From: Bacteroidota bacterium
GTDB lineage: Bacteria; Bacteroidota; Bacteroidia; Flavobacteriales; Weeksellaceae
Direction: 5' to 3'
DNA: 64,000 nucleotides
Assembly: GCA_023422635.1 (NCBI GenBank)
Contig: JAFAGO010000002.1
Location: 15,137 to 79,136, forward strand
Shown: in pieces, positions 16,701 to 24,756 of the stretch
How the letters are laid out: each line of letters starts with the position of its first letter
Numbering within the stretch: the first letter of the stretch is position 1
Made by a program: the position numbers and the translations under genes
The notes under the pieces: model-generated
What the model saw: the letters and a program-made list of their open reading frames with translations, nothing else
The model's database searches: none
What the model was told of the DNA's origin: nothing

Positions 16701-18041
16701 GAAGACGAAAATGGTAATCAAGCTGATGTCGTGGTTTCACGTTCAACAGAATTCCGTTTGGTAGCTGATAACGATTCGAAAACGCCACTAATGATTGCGA
16801 ACGTACCTTATGGAGCGATCCTTTCCGTTAAACCGGGAGATAAAGTGAAAAAAGGTGATGTAATTTGTCGTTGGGATCCATATAACGCCGTTATTATTGC
16901 AGAAACTGCAGGTAAGGTGGAATATGAAGATATTATCCAAGGGGTATCATTCCAATTGGAAATCGACGAACAAACTGGTTTCGAAGAAAAAGTAATCTCC
17001 GACTCTAGAAATAAAAAAGCCGTACCAACCTTAAAAGTGGTAGATGCCAAAGGGGTTGAACAAAAAGCGTATAACCTTCCAGTTGGTGCCCACCTTATGG
17101 TAAATGACGGGGAAAAAATTAAGGCAGGTAAAGTATTAATCAAAATTCCTAGAAAATCTGCGAAAGCAGGGGATATTACCGGTGGTCTTCCAAGAGTTAC
17201 CGAATTGTTCGAAGCAAGAAACCCTTCAAATCCAGCTGTAGTTACTGAAATCGACGGGGTAGTTTCTTACGGAAAAATTAAAAGAGGTAACCGCGAGTTA
17301 ATCGTAGAAGCAAAATCAGGAGAAAGAAAAACCTTCTTGGTAAAACTTTCTAACCAGATTTTGGTTCAGGAAAACGACTTTGTACGCGCAGGTTCACCAT
17401 TATCCGACGGTTCTACAACACCAGATGATATCTTAAGAATTAAAGGTCCAACCGCTGTTCAAGAGTATTTGGTAAATGAAATTCAGGAAGTTTACCGTTT
17501 ACAAGGGGTAAAAATTGATGATAAACACTTCGAAATTATCGTTCGTCAGATGATGACAAAAGTTTCGATTGTTGATGGAGGTGATACCCAATTCCTAGAA
17601 GGCGCGCTTGAACATAAATACGATTTCCTTGAAGAAAACAACCGTATCTTCGGAATGAAAGTCGTAGTTGAAGCAGGCGATTCTAAAGAATTTAAACCTG
17701 GACAAATGATAACTGCAAGAGAACTTCGTGATGAAAACTCTAAGTTGAAACGTGAAGACCTTCAGTTGGTTGAAGTTCGTGAAGCGCTTCCAGCAACGGC
17801 AACGCCAGTACTTCAAGGGATTACAAGAGCTGCACTACAAACGAAATCGTTTATGTCGGCTGCGTCGTTCCAGGAAACTACAAAAGTGTTGAACGAAGCT
17901 GCTGTAGCAGGTAAAATTGACGACTTGAACGGTCTGAAAGAAAATGTTATTGTAGGTCATAGAATCCCTGCAGGAACGGGTCTGAAAGATTATCAGAACG
18001 TAATTGTAGGTTCCAAAAAGGAGTTCGAAGATCTCAACTAA
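13776..18041 (+). CDS. rpoC: DNA-directed RNA polymerase subunit beta'
   Basis: A 1421-residue beta' subunit. The N-terminal zinc ribbon is intact ([20 protein letters not shown]), as is the catalytic [12 protein letters not shown] loop that holds the active-site magnesium with three aspartates. The second zinc site ([16 protein letters not shown]) and the trigger-loop region ([20 protein letters not shown]) are also present. Length fits Bacteroidota. It is co-transcribed with rpoB. Confidence 0.99.
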   Translation: [1421 protein letters not shown]

Positions 18042-18048
18042 TAGAAAT

Positions 18049-18110
18049 TTAAAGTTCAAAGGGTAAGGACAAGGTTTTTAATAGACTTTTTCCTTAACTT
18101 TGAGCTTTAA
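18049..18110 (+). repeat. Imperfect inverted repeat after rpoC
   Basis: A 20-nt arm (18049-18068, TTAAAGTTCAAAG then GGTAAGGA) matches the complement of 18091-18110 at 18 of 20 positions, with a 22-nt loop. No T run follows. It may slow or process the rpoBC transcript before the DUF3467 gene. Confidence 0.65.
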
Positions 18111-18136
18111 CATCAAACTTTTAAACAAAACTTAAA

Positions 18137-18442
18137 ATGGACAACAATCAAAATCAAGATCCAAACAACATCAACATCGAATTAAATGAAGTAGTAGCTG
18201 CAGGAGTTTATGCAAACCTTGCTTTAGTAAACCATTCACCATCTGAATTCGTAGTGGATTTCATCCAATTAATGCCAGGTGTTCAGCAAGCAAAAGTAAG
18301 ATCAAGAATTATCTTGGCTCCACTTCACGCGAAAAGAGTGTTGAACGCACTTCAACAAAATATCGCTAACTACGAACAACAATTTGGCGAAATTAAAGAA
18401 GTTGAACCATTTGTTGTTGGACAAAATAATGTTCAAGCTTAA
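18137..18442 (+). CDS. DUF3467 domain-containing protein
   Basis: A 101-residue soluble protein starting MDNNQNQDPNNINIELNE and containing the family's core (AAGVYANLALVNHSPSEFVVDFIQLMPG, KVRSRIILAPLHAKRVLNAL). DUF3467 proteins are small, without known catalytic residues, and in Bacteroidota often follow rpoC, as here. The function is unknown; the conserved position suggests a role connected with transcription or with polymerase levels, but nothing in the sequence shows it. A strong terminator ends the unit. Confidence 0.9.
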   Translation: MDNNQNQDPNNINIELNEVVAAGVYANLALVNHSPSEFVVDFIQLMPGVQQAKVRSRIILAPLHAKRVLNALQQNIANYEQQFGEIKEVEPFVVGQNNVQA

Positions 18443-18462
18443 TCTTTAAGCATAAATAATTG

Positions 18463-18488
18463 AAACCCGGTTTTTGCCGGGTTTTTTT
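18463..18488 (+). terminator. rpoBC-DUF3467 terminator
   Basis: Stem AAACCCGG/CCGGGTTT with a TTTTTG loop and a T run. The last T directly precedes the ATG of the next gene at 18489, so that gene must either start from a promoter inside the upstream unit or be transcribed by read-through. Confidence 0.92.
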
Positions 18489-18950
18489 ATGATGAAAAAG
18501 CTAATATATACCACTTATCCCATATTCATCAATGTTTACACCGTCGTTGTACTGTATTTGATGTTCTTTGCATTTTGGCGCGGATATTACAGTCAAGTAG
18601 AATCCATTCATTTAGAAATTCGGCCTTGGCCGTTTCAAAGTATAAAATATCTTTTGGATGTTGAATCTAATTTTTGGACACTTTTTAAAAATATTGTGGG
18701 AAATATTGTTATGTTTATTCCTTATGGATTTCTAGGCCTGCTTTATCCCAAATTAAACCGTTTTTGGCTTCTATTTTTAACCTTTTTTTTGATAATTAAT
18801 TTTTTAGAATTCTTACAATATTTTACCTATCGTGGATATGCAGAATTTGATGATGTACTTCTTAATTCAACAGGAATGATTCTGGGATTTCTTCTATATC
18901 GAAAATTTTTCATCTTAAATTCTTCCTCTCCAATTAAATCTAAATCATAG
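18489..18950 (+). CDS. VanZ-like integral membrane protein
   Basis: A 153-residue protein with four predicted membrane helices: about residues 4-28 (TYPIFINVYTVVVLYLMFFAFW), 64-85 (FKNIVGNIVMFIPYGFLGLL), 89-110 (FWLLFLTFFLIINFLEFLQY) and 127-142 (GMILGFLLYRKFF). The features N-I-V-x-F-x-P-x-G and the FDxxD-like segment (AEFDDVLLNSTG) are typical of the VanZ-like family. The family name comes from a teicoplanin-resistance gene, but most members have no known function. The start overlaps the tail of the upstream terminator; ATG 18489 and ATG 18492 are both possible. Confidence 0.75.
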   Translation: MMKKLIYTTYPIFINVYTVVVLYLMFFAFWRGYYSQVESIHLEIRPWPFQSIKYLLDVESNFWTLFKNIVGNIVMFIPYGFLGLLYPKLNRFWLLFLTFFLIINFLEFLQYFTYRGYAEFDDVLLNSTGMILGFLLYRKFFILNSSSPIKSKS

Positions 18951-19022
18951 TGAAGTTTTAAAGTAACGCAATAAATAATGAAAATTTAATAGCGTTTGCA
19001 ATCTACTTGTCACAAAGCTTAT

Positions 19023-19030
19023 TACCTTTG
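19023..19030 (+). promoter_or_regulatory. -7 box directly before the phosphodiesterase gene
   Basis: TACCTTTG ends four bases before ATG 19035, implying a leaderless or nearly leaderless transcript. The -33 element is poor. Confidence 0.4.
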
Positions 19031-19034
19031 TTGC

Positions 19035-20309
19035 ATGCGCAAGATTTTAAAATTTATATTGGTTGTTCTTCCTTTCTTATATTGGGGACAAAATTCAGTG
19101 GATACTGCTCAGGTGGTGATAGCAGATCGTTATAACTCAAAAGAAGCAATCAACAAGCCCTACGTTATTGTCATTTCAACAGATGGTTATCGCTACGATT
19201 ATACCGATAAATATAACGCTCTTCACCTCAAAAATTTAGCAAAAAGTGGTGTTTCTGCTACGGCAATGCTTCCTAGTTTTCCAAGCATCACATTTCCTAA
19301 TCATTGGAGTTTGGTTACGGGGCTTTATCCAGCGCATCACGGATTGGTGGATAATTATTTCTACGATTATTCTCGTAAACAATTTTACGCCATGAGTAAG
19401 CCCGAGAATGCTGAAGATGGCAGTTGGTATGGTGGAATTCCGTTGTGGAGTTTGGCTGAAAAACAAGGTGTACTATCCGCATCTCTACAATGGGTGGGTT
19501 CTGCAAGCGACGCTGGAGGTGCGCGCCCAAGTTATTATTATCATTACCATGAAAAGTTTTCACCCGAAGATAAAATTCAAAAAGTAGTAGATTGGTTGAA
19601 GTTACCCGAAAATATTCGTCCACATTTAATCACTCTATATTTTCCAGAAGTAGATGCAGCGGGACATCATTTTGGACCAGATTCTAAAGAAACGCAGCAA
19701 GCGGTACAAATGGTTGATGCTGCTGTAGGGAAATTGAATGATGAAGTTAAAAAACTTGGTTTAAAAAATGTGAATTTTGTTTTTGTTTCGGACCACGGGA
19801 TGATCAAAGTTGATTCTCAGCAACCACTAGAAATTCCACAAATTTTGATGGATAAAAATCGTTTCGACTACTTTAACGCACAAACACTTCTTCGTGTTGT
19901 TGTTAAAAATCCAGAGGAAACATTAGCCGTTTATCGCGAACTTAAGAAGAATTCTTCGTCGGATTATAAAGTGATTTTAAGCAAGCGATTCCCAAGAAAA
20001 TTGCATTACGGAGTGAAGGATGACACGTATAAAAGAATCGGACAAATTATTTTGGTACCAAAAGCACCTAAAATTTTTCTTGAAAAAGATAGAAAAACTT
20101 CAGTAGGAAAACATGGGTACAACCCGAAAACGACACCCGAAATGAAAGCGGTATTTTACGCTTGGGGACCAGAATTTAAAGAAAATTATGAGATTAAGGA
20201 ATTTCAGAATGTTAATATATATCCTTTAATTGCTGATATTTTAGGATTAAAAATTACCCATCCAATTGACGGAAATTTAAAAGTTTTGCAGAAAGTTCTT
20301 CGCAAATAA
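19035..20309 (+). CDS. Alkaline phosphatase superfamily protein, nucleotide pyrophosphatase/phosphodiesterase (NPP) type
   Basis: A 424-residue secreted enzyme. Residues 1-18 form a signal peptide (MRKILKFILVVLPFLYWG). The metal-binding Asp is in VISTDGYRYDY, and the nucleophile Thr is in PSFPSITFPNHW, the NPP-type motif. Further metal ligands are visible in DAAGHHFG and FVSDHGM, and the last in VGKHGYNP. Such enzymes cleave phosphodiester or pyrophosphate bonds in nucleotides and similar substrates; the exact substrate cannot be read from the sequence. It probably acts in the periplasm or at the cell surface. The start at 19035 is chosen for the signal peptide. Confidence 0.88.
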   Translation: MRKILKFILVVLPFLYWGQNSVDTAQVVIADRYNSKEAINKPYVIVISTDGYRYDYTDKYNALHLKNLAKSGVSATAMLPSFPSITFPNHWSLVTGLYPAHHGLVDNYFYDYSRKQFYAMSKPENAEDGSWYGGIPLWSLAEKQGVLSASLQWVGSASDAGGARPSYYYHYHEKFSPEDKIQKVVDWLKLPENIRPHLITLYFPEVDAAGHHFGPDSKETQQAVQMVDAAVGKLNDEVKKLGLKNVNFVFVSDHGMIKVDSQQPLEIPQILMDKNRFDYFNAQTLLRVVVKNPEETLAVYRELKKNSSSDYKVILSKRFPRKLHYGVKDDTYKRIGQIILVPKAPKIFLEKDRKTSVGKHGYNPKTTPEMKAVFYAWGPEFKENYEIKEFQNVNIYPLIADILGLKITHPIDGNLKVLQKVLRK

Positions 20310-20372
20310 AGTTTTGAATTCAATTAAAATTGAACGGAATTACATACGTTGATGACATGCGCACTTTTTGCC

Positions 20373-20391
20373 GGTCGCTTCGCTCGCGACC
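20373..20391 (+). terminator. GC-rich hairpin after the phosphodiesterase gene
   Basis: GGTCGC (20373-20378), loop TTCGCTC, GCGACC (20386-20391): a stable stem in an AT-rich spacer. There is no T run, so it may be an RNA stabiliser or a Rho-assisted stop rather than a true intrinsic terminator. Confidence 0.4.
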
Positions 20392-20437
20392 TTCTTACAC
20401 TAATTAATCAACAATAAAGTTTGATAATGATTAAGAG

Positions 20438-21766
20438 ATGAGTACACAATTTTCAATATTTGATTTTTCTACATCAGAAGGTAATGTACATGGCAAATTA
20501 CGCGATGGCGTTATTCGATTTGAAAATATTCGGTATGCGATTTCCGAGCGTTATCAGTATCCGAAAGCTATTTCTGTTCGCGAAGGATTTTCGCAGCAAA
20601 GTGAAAAACCGCACGTTTGTCCTCAAATCGTTTATCCTCTTTTAGATAAGATGATTGAGCAACCGAATATTGAAAATTTTATTCCCGATGAAGCTCCTCA
20701 ATTTCTTTCCATTACGGTACCTCAACACTTTCAAAAAATGAAGGAGCTTCCGGTTTTGGTTTGGATTCATGGCGGTTCGTATGAAATTGGTTTCGGCGAT
20801 TTAGCATCCTCTGATCCTTCGCTTTGGGTAAAAGAGCAAAACATTATTGTGGTTAGTATATCGTATCGTCTTGGATTATTTGGGTTTTTAGGTGGTTTTG
20901 ATGATCGACCTGCAAATCTTGGAATGTTGGATGTGATTGAGTCGTTAAAGTGGATTCATAAAAATATTGCGCTCTTCAATGGAAATGCACATAATGTAAC
21001 GCTTCTTGGTCAATCTTCGGGAGGCGATCTCGTTGCACATTTAATGATTGCGGATATTCCAACTTCTCTTTTTCATAAAGTCATCATTCAAAGTGCGCCA
21101 TTAGGTTTGCGAAAGAATAGGATGAAAATGTACAAAGCGCTTTCTGAAAAAACACACGATTTTAAAGATGAGGAAAATCCGATGTTAATGGTGAATCGTC
21201 AGAATGAGGTTCTTCCCAAATTTAACCGTTTTGGGATGAAAGCTTTGATGCCTTTTGGTCTGCAATACGGAACATTTCCACTTCCTTCAGAAGCCGAAAG
21301 TTTGAAAAATTGGAGAAAGAGTGCGAAGAAATATAAGGTTTTGATTGGTTTAAATAACGATGAAACCGCTTTTTATCTCGCAACATCTGAGGCGCTAATA
21401 AGATATTTAAGATATACTTTAGGACAAAAAATTTTGAAAAAAGCTGTACAGTTTTCTACTGAAAAAATATACGGAAGTCCTGCTGCTCAATTTGCAAAAA
21501 ATTTTAAAATTGGCGGGGGTGACGTTACTTTGTTTCGATTACATTCAACGATTTCTAAAGGAATTGGTGCTGCACATTGTTTCGATTTACCGTTGTTGTT
21601 TGGGGATTATTCAGTTTGGAAAAATGCGGGATTATTAAAAAATATTCCATGGAGTTATATAGAGGAAAACGGAAAAAAACTTCGGTATTGCTGGGCTGAA
21701 TTCATGAAAAAAGGAAGACTTCCTGAAAAGGAAAATCTTCCTGATATTTTAGAAATTCGAGCTTAA
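20438..21766 (+). CDS. Carboxylesterase, type B (alpha/beta hydrolase)
   Basis: A 442-residue esterase of the para-nitrobenzyl esterase/cholinesterase-like family. The oxyanion hole is in VLVWIHGGSYEIGFGD (about residue 108). The nucleophile Ser lies in LLGQSSGGDLVAHL (about 192), the acid in the region GLNNDETAFYL (about 305) and the His in GIGAAHCFDLPLLFG (about 385). It is shorter than the usual 480-550 residues. There is no signal peptide, so it should be cytoplasmic. Substrate unknown. It converges with the amylase gene, the stops being 20 nt apart. Confidence 0.87.
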   Translation: MSTQFSIFDFSTSEGNVHGKLRDGVIRFENIRYAISERYQYPKAISVREGFSQQSEKPHVCPQIVYPLLDKMIEQPNIENFIPDEAPQFLSITVPQHFQKMKELPVLVWIHGGSYEIGFGDLASSDPSLWVKEQNIIVVSISYRLGLFGFLGGFDDRPANLGMLDVIESLKWIHKNIALFNGNAHNVTLLGQSSGGDLVAHLMIADIPTSLFHKVIIQSAPLGLRKNRMKMYKALSEKTHDFKDEENPMLMVNRQNEVLPKFNRFGMKALMPFGLQYGTFPLPSEAESLKNWRKSAKKYKVLIGLNNDETAFYLATSEALIRYLRYTLGQKILKKAVQFSTEKIYGSPAAQFAKNFKIGGGDVTLFRLHSTISKGIGAAHCFDLPLLFGDYSVWKNAGLLKNIPWSYIEENGKKLRYCWAEFMKKGRLPEKENLPDILEIRA

Positions 21767-21786
21767 ATTCTTTTTATCTAACTCAG

Positions 21787-23268
21787 TTAGTTTTCAATTT
21801 CGGGAATCCAAACACTAACGTTTCCTGCGGGAACGGGAAAATTTGCCCATCCATTTTCATCGATTGTAATTTTGTCATCAAATCTTCCAAGCGCGTCGTA
21901 GAAGGTTTTACCAGCATATTGACTTCCCATTTCCATCGGTTTTGTGTACGCGTCTTTATTGCTTAAAACAACAGCACAACCAGGATTTACACCATCGCCT
22001 TCACGAACCCATCCAAGACAATTCGCATCTTCGAAGTAATCTCTTTGAGCTCCGTAAGCGTTATTTTTTCTGGCTTTTAACAATTCCTCAATTCCGTCAA
22101 CTTTGTTTAAAAATATTTCGTGATCATTTCCATCTTTTCCTTTATCGGTGTAGTGCGCGCCGAAAAGATCAGGGTAAAAAACACAAGGATAACCATTTTC
22201 GCGAAGTAAGGTTAACGCATACGCTAACGGTTTAAACCATTCTTCCACGGGCGCTTCAAGGGCTTGTAAAGGTTGCGTGTCGTGATTGTCGACAACGGTT
22301 ACCGAAAGCGTTGGATCTGCAAGCGTTAAAGTATCATCAAAAATTTTGCGCAAATCATAATTGGATCCCGATTGGCTTGCCGTATGAAAATTATGATGGA
22401 GCGAACTGTCGAATAAACTCATATTTCGATCGGTTGCGGTAATGTACTCTTGAAGTAAATCCAACTGACCTGGAGCCCAATATTCACCAACTGCAAAAAT
22501 GTTTTTTCCTGTGTTCGAGCGCAAAAGCTGAAGCCATTCTTGATAAAATTGTGGCGATTGATGTTTTACTGCATCTAATCGAATGCCATCAAAATGAATT
22601 TGGTCATGATACCATTTTCCCCAATAATTCAGCTCTTCCCTTACAAAAGGATTATCGTGATTAATGTCGTTAAACATTAAATAATCGTAATTTCCTTTTT
22701 CATCGCCAATCATTTCTTCCCAAGTGTGGTTGAATTCATTAATGATTCTAAAGATTCCATTGTCCATCCCTTCTGCATGATCAACGCCGGAAAAGCAACT
22801 GAACGTCCAAACAAAATCTGAATATTTTTTATTTCTTCCTGGAAAGGTAAATTTCGTGTAGCTTTCAATTTCGAAAGGATCGGAAATGGTTTTCTCACGA
22901 TTATGAGGATCCACACGAACCACTTGAAATTTTTCTTTTTCGTCACCTCCCGCTTTGTGATTCAGAACGATATCCACAATAACTCCAATTCCTTTAGACT
23001 GAAGAGTTTTGCAGGCTTCAACATAGGCCTCTTTTGTTCCATATTTTGTTGGAATACTTCCTTTTTGATCGAATTCACCAAGATCGAACAGGTCGTATGC
23101 ATCGTATCCTACAGAATAGGTTCCGCTGGTGGCTTTGTATGCTGGTGGAAACCAAACTGCCGTAATGCCTAAATCGTTAAAATAGTCGGCACAATCTTTT
23201 GCTTTTTGGTAAATCATTCCATCACCTTCCACATACCAATGGAAAAACTGAATCATTGTAGCATTCAT
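21787..23268 (-). CDS. Alpha-amylase, GH13 family, cytoplasmic
   Basis: A 493-residue glycoside hydrolase that opens MIQFFHWYVEGDG without a signal peptide, so it should act on intracellular alpha-1,4-glucans or maltodextrins. The family's conserved regions are in order: VDIVLNHKAG (region I), FDGIRLDAVKHQ with the nucleophile Asp (region II), FAVGEYWAPG with the acid/base Glu (region III) and VTVVDNHDTQP with the transition-state Asp (region IV). A C-terminal beta domain follows (from about 400). Length and motifs match the liquefying AmyS-like/E. coli AmyA-like group (GH13_5). It is transcribed on its own, with a -7 box at 23286-23293. Confidence 0.92.
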   Translation of the reverse strand: MNATMIQFFHWYVEGDGMIYQKAKDCADYFNDLGITAVWFPPAYKATSGTYSVGYDAYDLFDLGEFDQKGSIPTKYGTKEAYVEACKTLQSKGIGVIVDIVLNHKAGGDEKEKFQVVRVDPHNREKTISDPFEIESYTKFTFPGRNKKYSDFVWTFSCFSGVDHAEGMDNGIFRIINEFNHTWEEMIGDEKGNYDYLMFNDINHDNPFVREELNYWGKWYHDQIHFDGIRLDAVKHQSPQFYQEWLQLLRSNTGKNIFAVGEYWAPGQLDLLQEYITATDRNMSLFDSSLHHNFHTASQSGSNYDLRKIFDDTLTLADPTLSVTVVDNHDTQPLQALEAPVEEWFKPLAYALTLLRENGYPCVFYPDLFGAHYTDKGKDGNDHEIFLNKVDGIEELLKARKNNAYGAQRDYFEDANCLGWVREGDGVNPGCAVVLSNKDAYTKPMEMGSQYAGKTFYDALGRFDDKITIDENGWANFPVPAGNVSVWIPEIEN

Positions 23269-23285
23269 ACGATTAAAATTTTCTA

Positions 23286-23293
23286 CAAATGTA
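23286..23293 (-). promoter_or_regulatory. Alpha-amylase -7 box
   Basis: TACATTTG on the minus strand, 17 nt before the amylase ATG, in the spacer behind dinB. No clear -33 element at the normal distance. Confidence 0.4.
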
Positions 23294-23355
23294 GCGGGTT
23301 TGGTGAGTTTCTTATTACAATATCTCTTTAATTCTTTGTAATATAAAGGTTTTGG

Positions 23356-24447
23356 TTATTCAGTATCGTATTCTTGAAATGGAATTTTGAGCTGAACAGA
23401 AATGATTTTGTTGTGTTCCGTATTGAGTTTTGAAAGAGATAAACCAAGTAAGCGGATGGGTTTATCAAACGGTCGTTCTTGCCATAATTTCAGAGCTTCA
23501 CGATAAAACTCGTAGGAATTTTCAAAGTACGCATCTTGAGTTCTACTTCTTGTGAAAACAGAAAAATCTTGATATTTAATTTTTAAAGTAATCGTTCTTC
23601 CTTTGATATTTTTCTTTGAAAGCCGTTCGCTAAGTTCGTTACTAATGTTTTGCAATTGTTCGTAAACCTGTTGATCTTCGATGAGGTTTTCCCAATACGT
23701 TTCTTCAACGCCTACACTTTTCTGAATTCGATGAGGCTTCACTTTGGAATGATGAATTCCGCGAACGGCGTAATAAAAATATTGACCAGATTTACCGAAA
23801 AGTTGCGTGAGTTCTTCTAAAGAACGCTTTTTTAAATCAGCTCCGTTATGGATGTGCATCGAAAGCATTTTATTGGCAGTTACCTTACCAATTCCGTAGA
23901 ATTTTTCAATAGGAAGGCGGTCTAAAAAAGAATCAATTTCGGAAGGATGAATGGTTTTTTGTCCGTTCGGTTTTCTGTAATCTGAAGCAATTTTAGCAAG
24001 AAATTTATTGATGGAAATTCCTGCGGAAGCCGTTAATCCTGTGCGATCAAAAATCTTTTGTCGAATTTCCTTTGCCAGTTTGTTGGCGGAAGCGATATTC
24101 TTTTTATTTTCCGTAACATCAAGGTATGCTTCATCTAAAGAAAGGGGTTCTACAAGATCGGTATATTCATAGAAAATTTCTCGAATTGTGTTTGAAATTT
24201 CTTTATATCGCTGAAATCGAGGTTTAACAACAATTAGTTGTGGACATTTTTGAATGGCAATTTTTCCTGGCATTGCTGAACGTACCCCAAATTTTCGAGC
24301 TTCGTAACTTGCTGCAGCAACAACGCCATATTGGCCACCACCTACAGCTACTGGTTTTCCGCGCAATTCAGGATGATCCAATTGCTCAACGGAAGCATAA
24401 AATGCGTCCATATCAATGTGGATGATTTTTCGTTGCGGCTGATCCAT
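23356..24447 (-). CDS. dinB: DNA polymerase IV (Y-family translesion polymerase)
   Basis: A 363-residue Y-family polymerase. Metal-binding residues are visible in HIDMDAFYASVEQ (about residues 11-23) and in PLSLDEAYLDVT. The helix-hairpin-helix region (FYGIGKVTANKMLSMHI) and the little-finger domain with VGVEETYWENL and ITLKIKYQDF complete the protein. DinB copies damaged DNA with low fidelity. The start is ATG 24447; two extra codons to a TTG at 24453 are possible but would run into the -7 box. Length is normal. Confidence 0.95.
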   Translation of the reverse strand: MDQPQRKIIHIDMDAFYASVEQLDHPELRGKPVAVGGGQYGVVAAASYEARKFGVRSAMPGKIAIQKCPQLIVVKPRFQRYKEISNTIREIFYEYTDLVEPLSLDEAYLDVTENKKNIASANKLAKEIRQKIFDRTGLTASAGISINKFLAKIASDYRKPNGQKTIHPSEIDSFLDRLPIEKFYGIGKVTANKMLSMHIHNGADLKKRSLEELTQLFGKSGQYFYYAVRGIHHSKVKPHRIQKSVGVEETYWENLIEDQQVYEQLQNISNELSERLSKKNIKGRTITLKIKYQDFSVFTRSRTQDAYFENSYEFYREALKLWQERPFDKPIRLLGLSLSKLNTEHNKIISVQLKIPFQEYDTE

Positions 24448-24450
24448 ATA

Positions 24451-24458
24451 CAAAAATA
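24451..24458 (-). promoter_or_regulatory. dinB -7 box
   Basis: TATTTTTG on the minus strand ends three bases before the dinB ATG, predicting a leaderless message. No clear -33 element and no obvious LexA-type palindrome nearby. Confidence 0.4.
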
Positions 24459-24480
24459 CGGAATGAAAAAAGAATGCCGT

Positions 24481-24540
24481 TAAAAGAAAACTGATGATTC
24501 ACGAAGTTGGCTTTTTCAAACCTTTTCGCAGAATCATCAG
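24481..24540 (-). terminator. Terminator of lpxK-phosphorylase unit
   Basis: CTGATGATTC (24491-24500) pairs with GAATCATCAG (24531-24540); inside, CGAA/TTCG and GG/CC extend the stem. On the minus strand the hairpin is followed by TTTTCTTTTA. Confidence 0.7.
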
Positions 24541-24756
24541 ATTAAATATTGAAATTTTGGCAAAGTTAATTTCAGGGTAATTAAAACCATTTCTCAAAAA
24601 GATCAATGGATTTTAATTCTCAAGTTGTTCTGTATGATCTAAAAAAATCGGCTGAGGTTTTAAATAATTTAAACACTCTTTTAAATGCGTACGTTGATTT
24701 TAGATCAAATGTATTTTAATGAATCGTTCCTTTTAATTGTGGAAAAAAAGGTGCAA

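Larger units (their letters stand above)
24448..24756. other. Spacer between dinB and purine nucleoside phosphorylase
   Basis: This holds the dinB -7 box and the hairpin terminator of the lpxK-phosphorylase unit. The rest (24541-24756) is AT-rich with nothing I can support. Confidence 0.55.
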
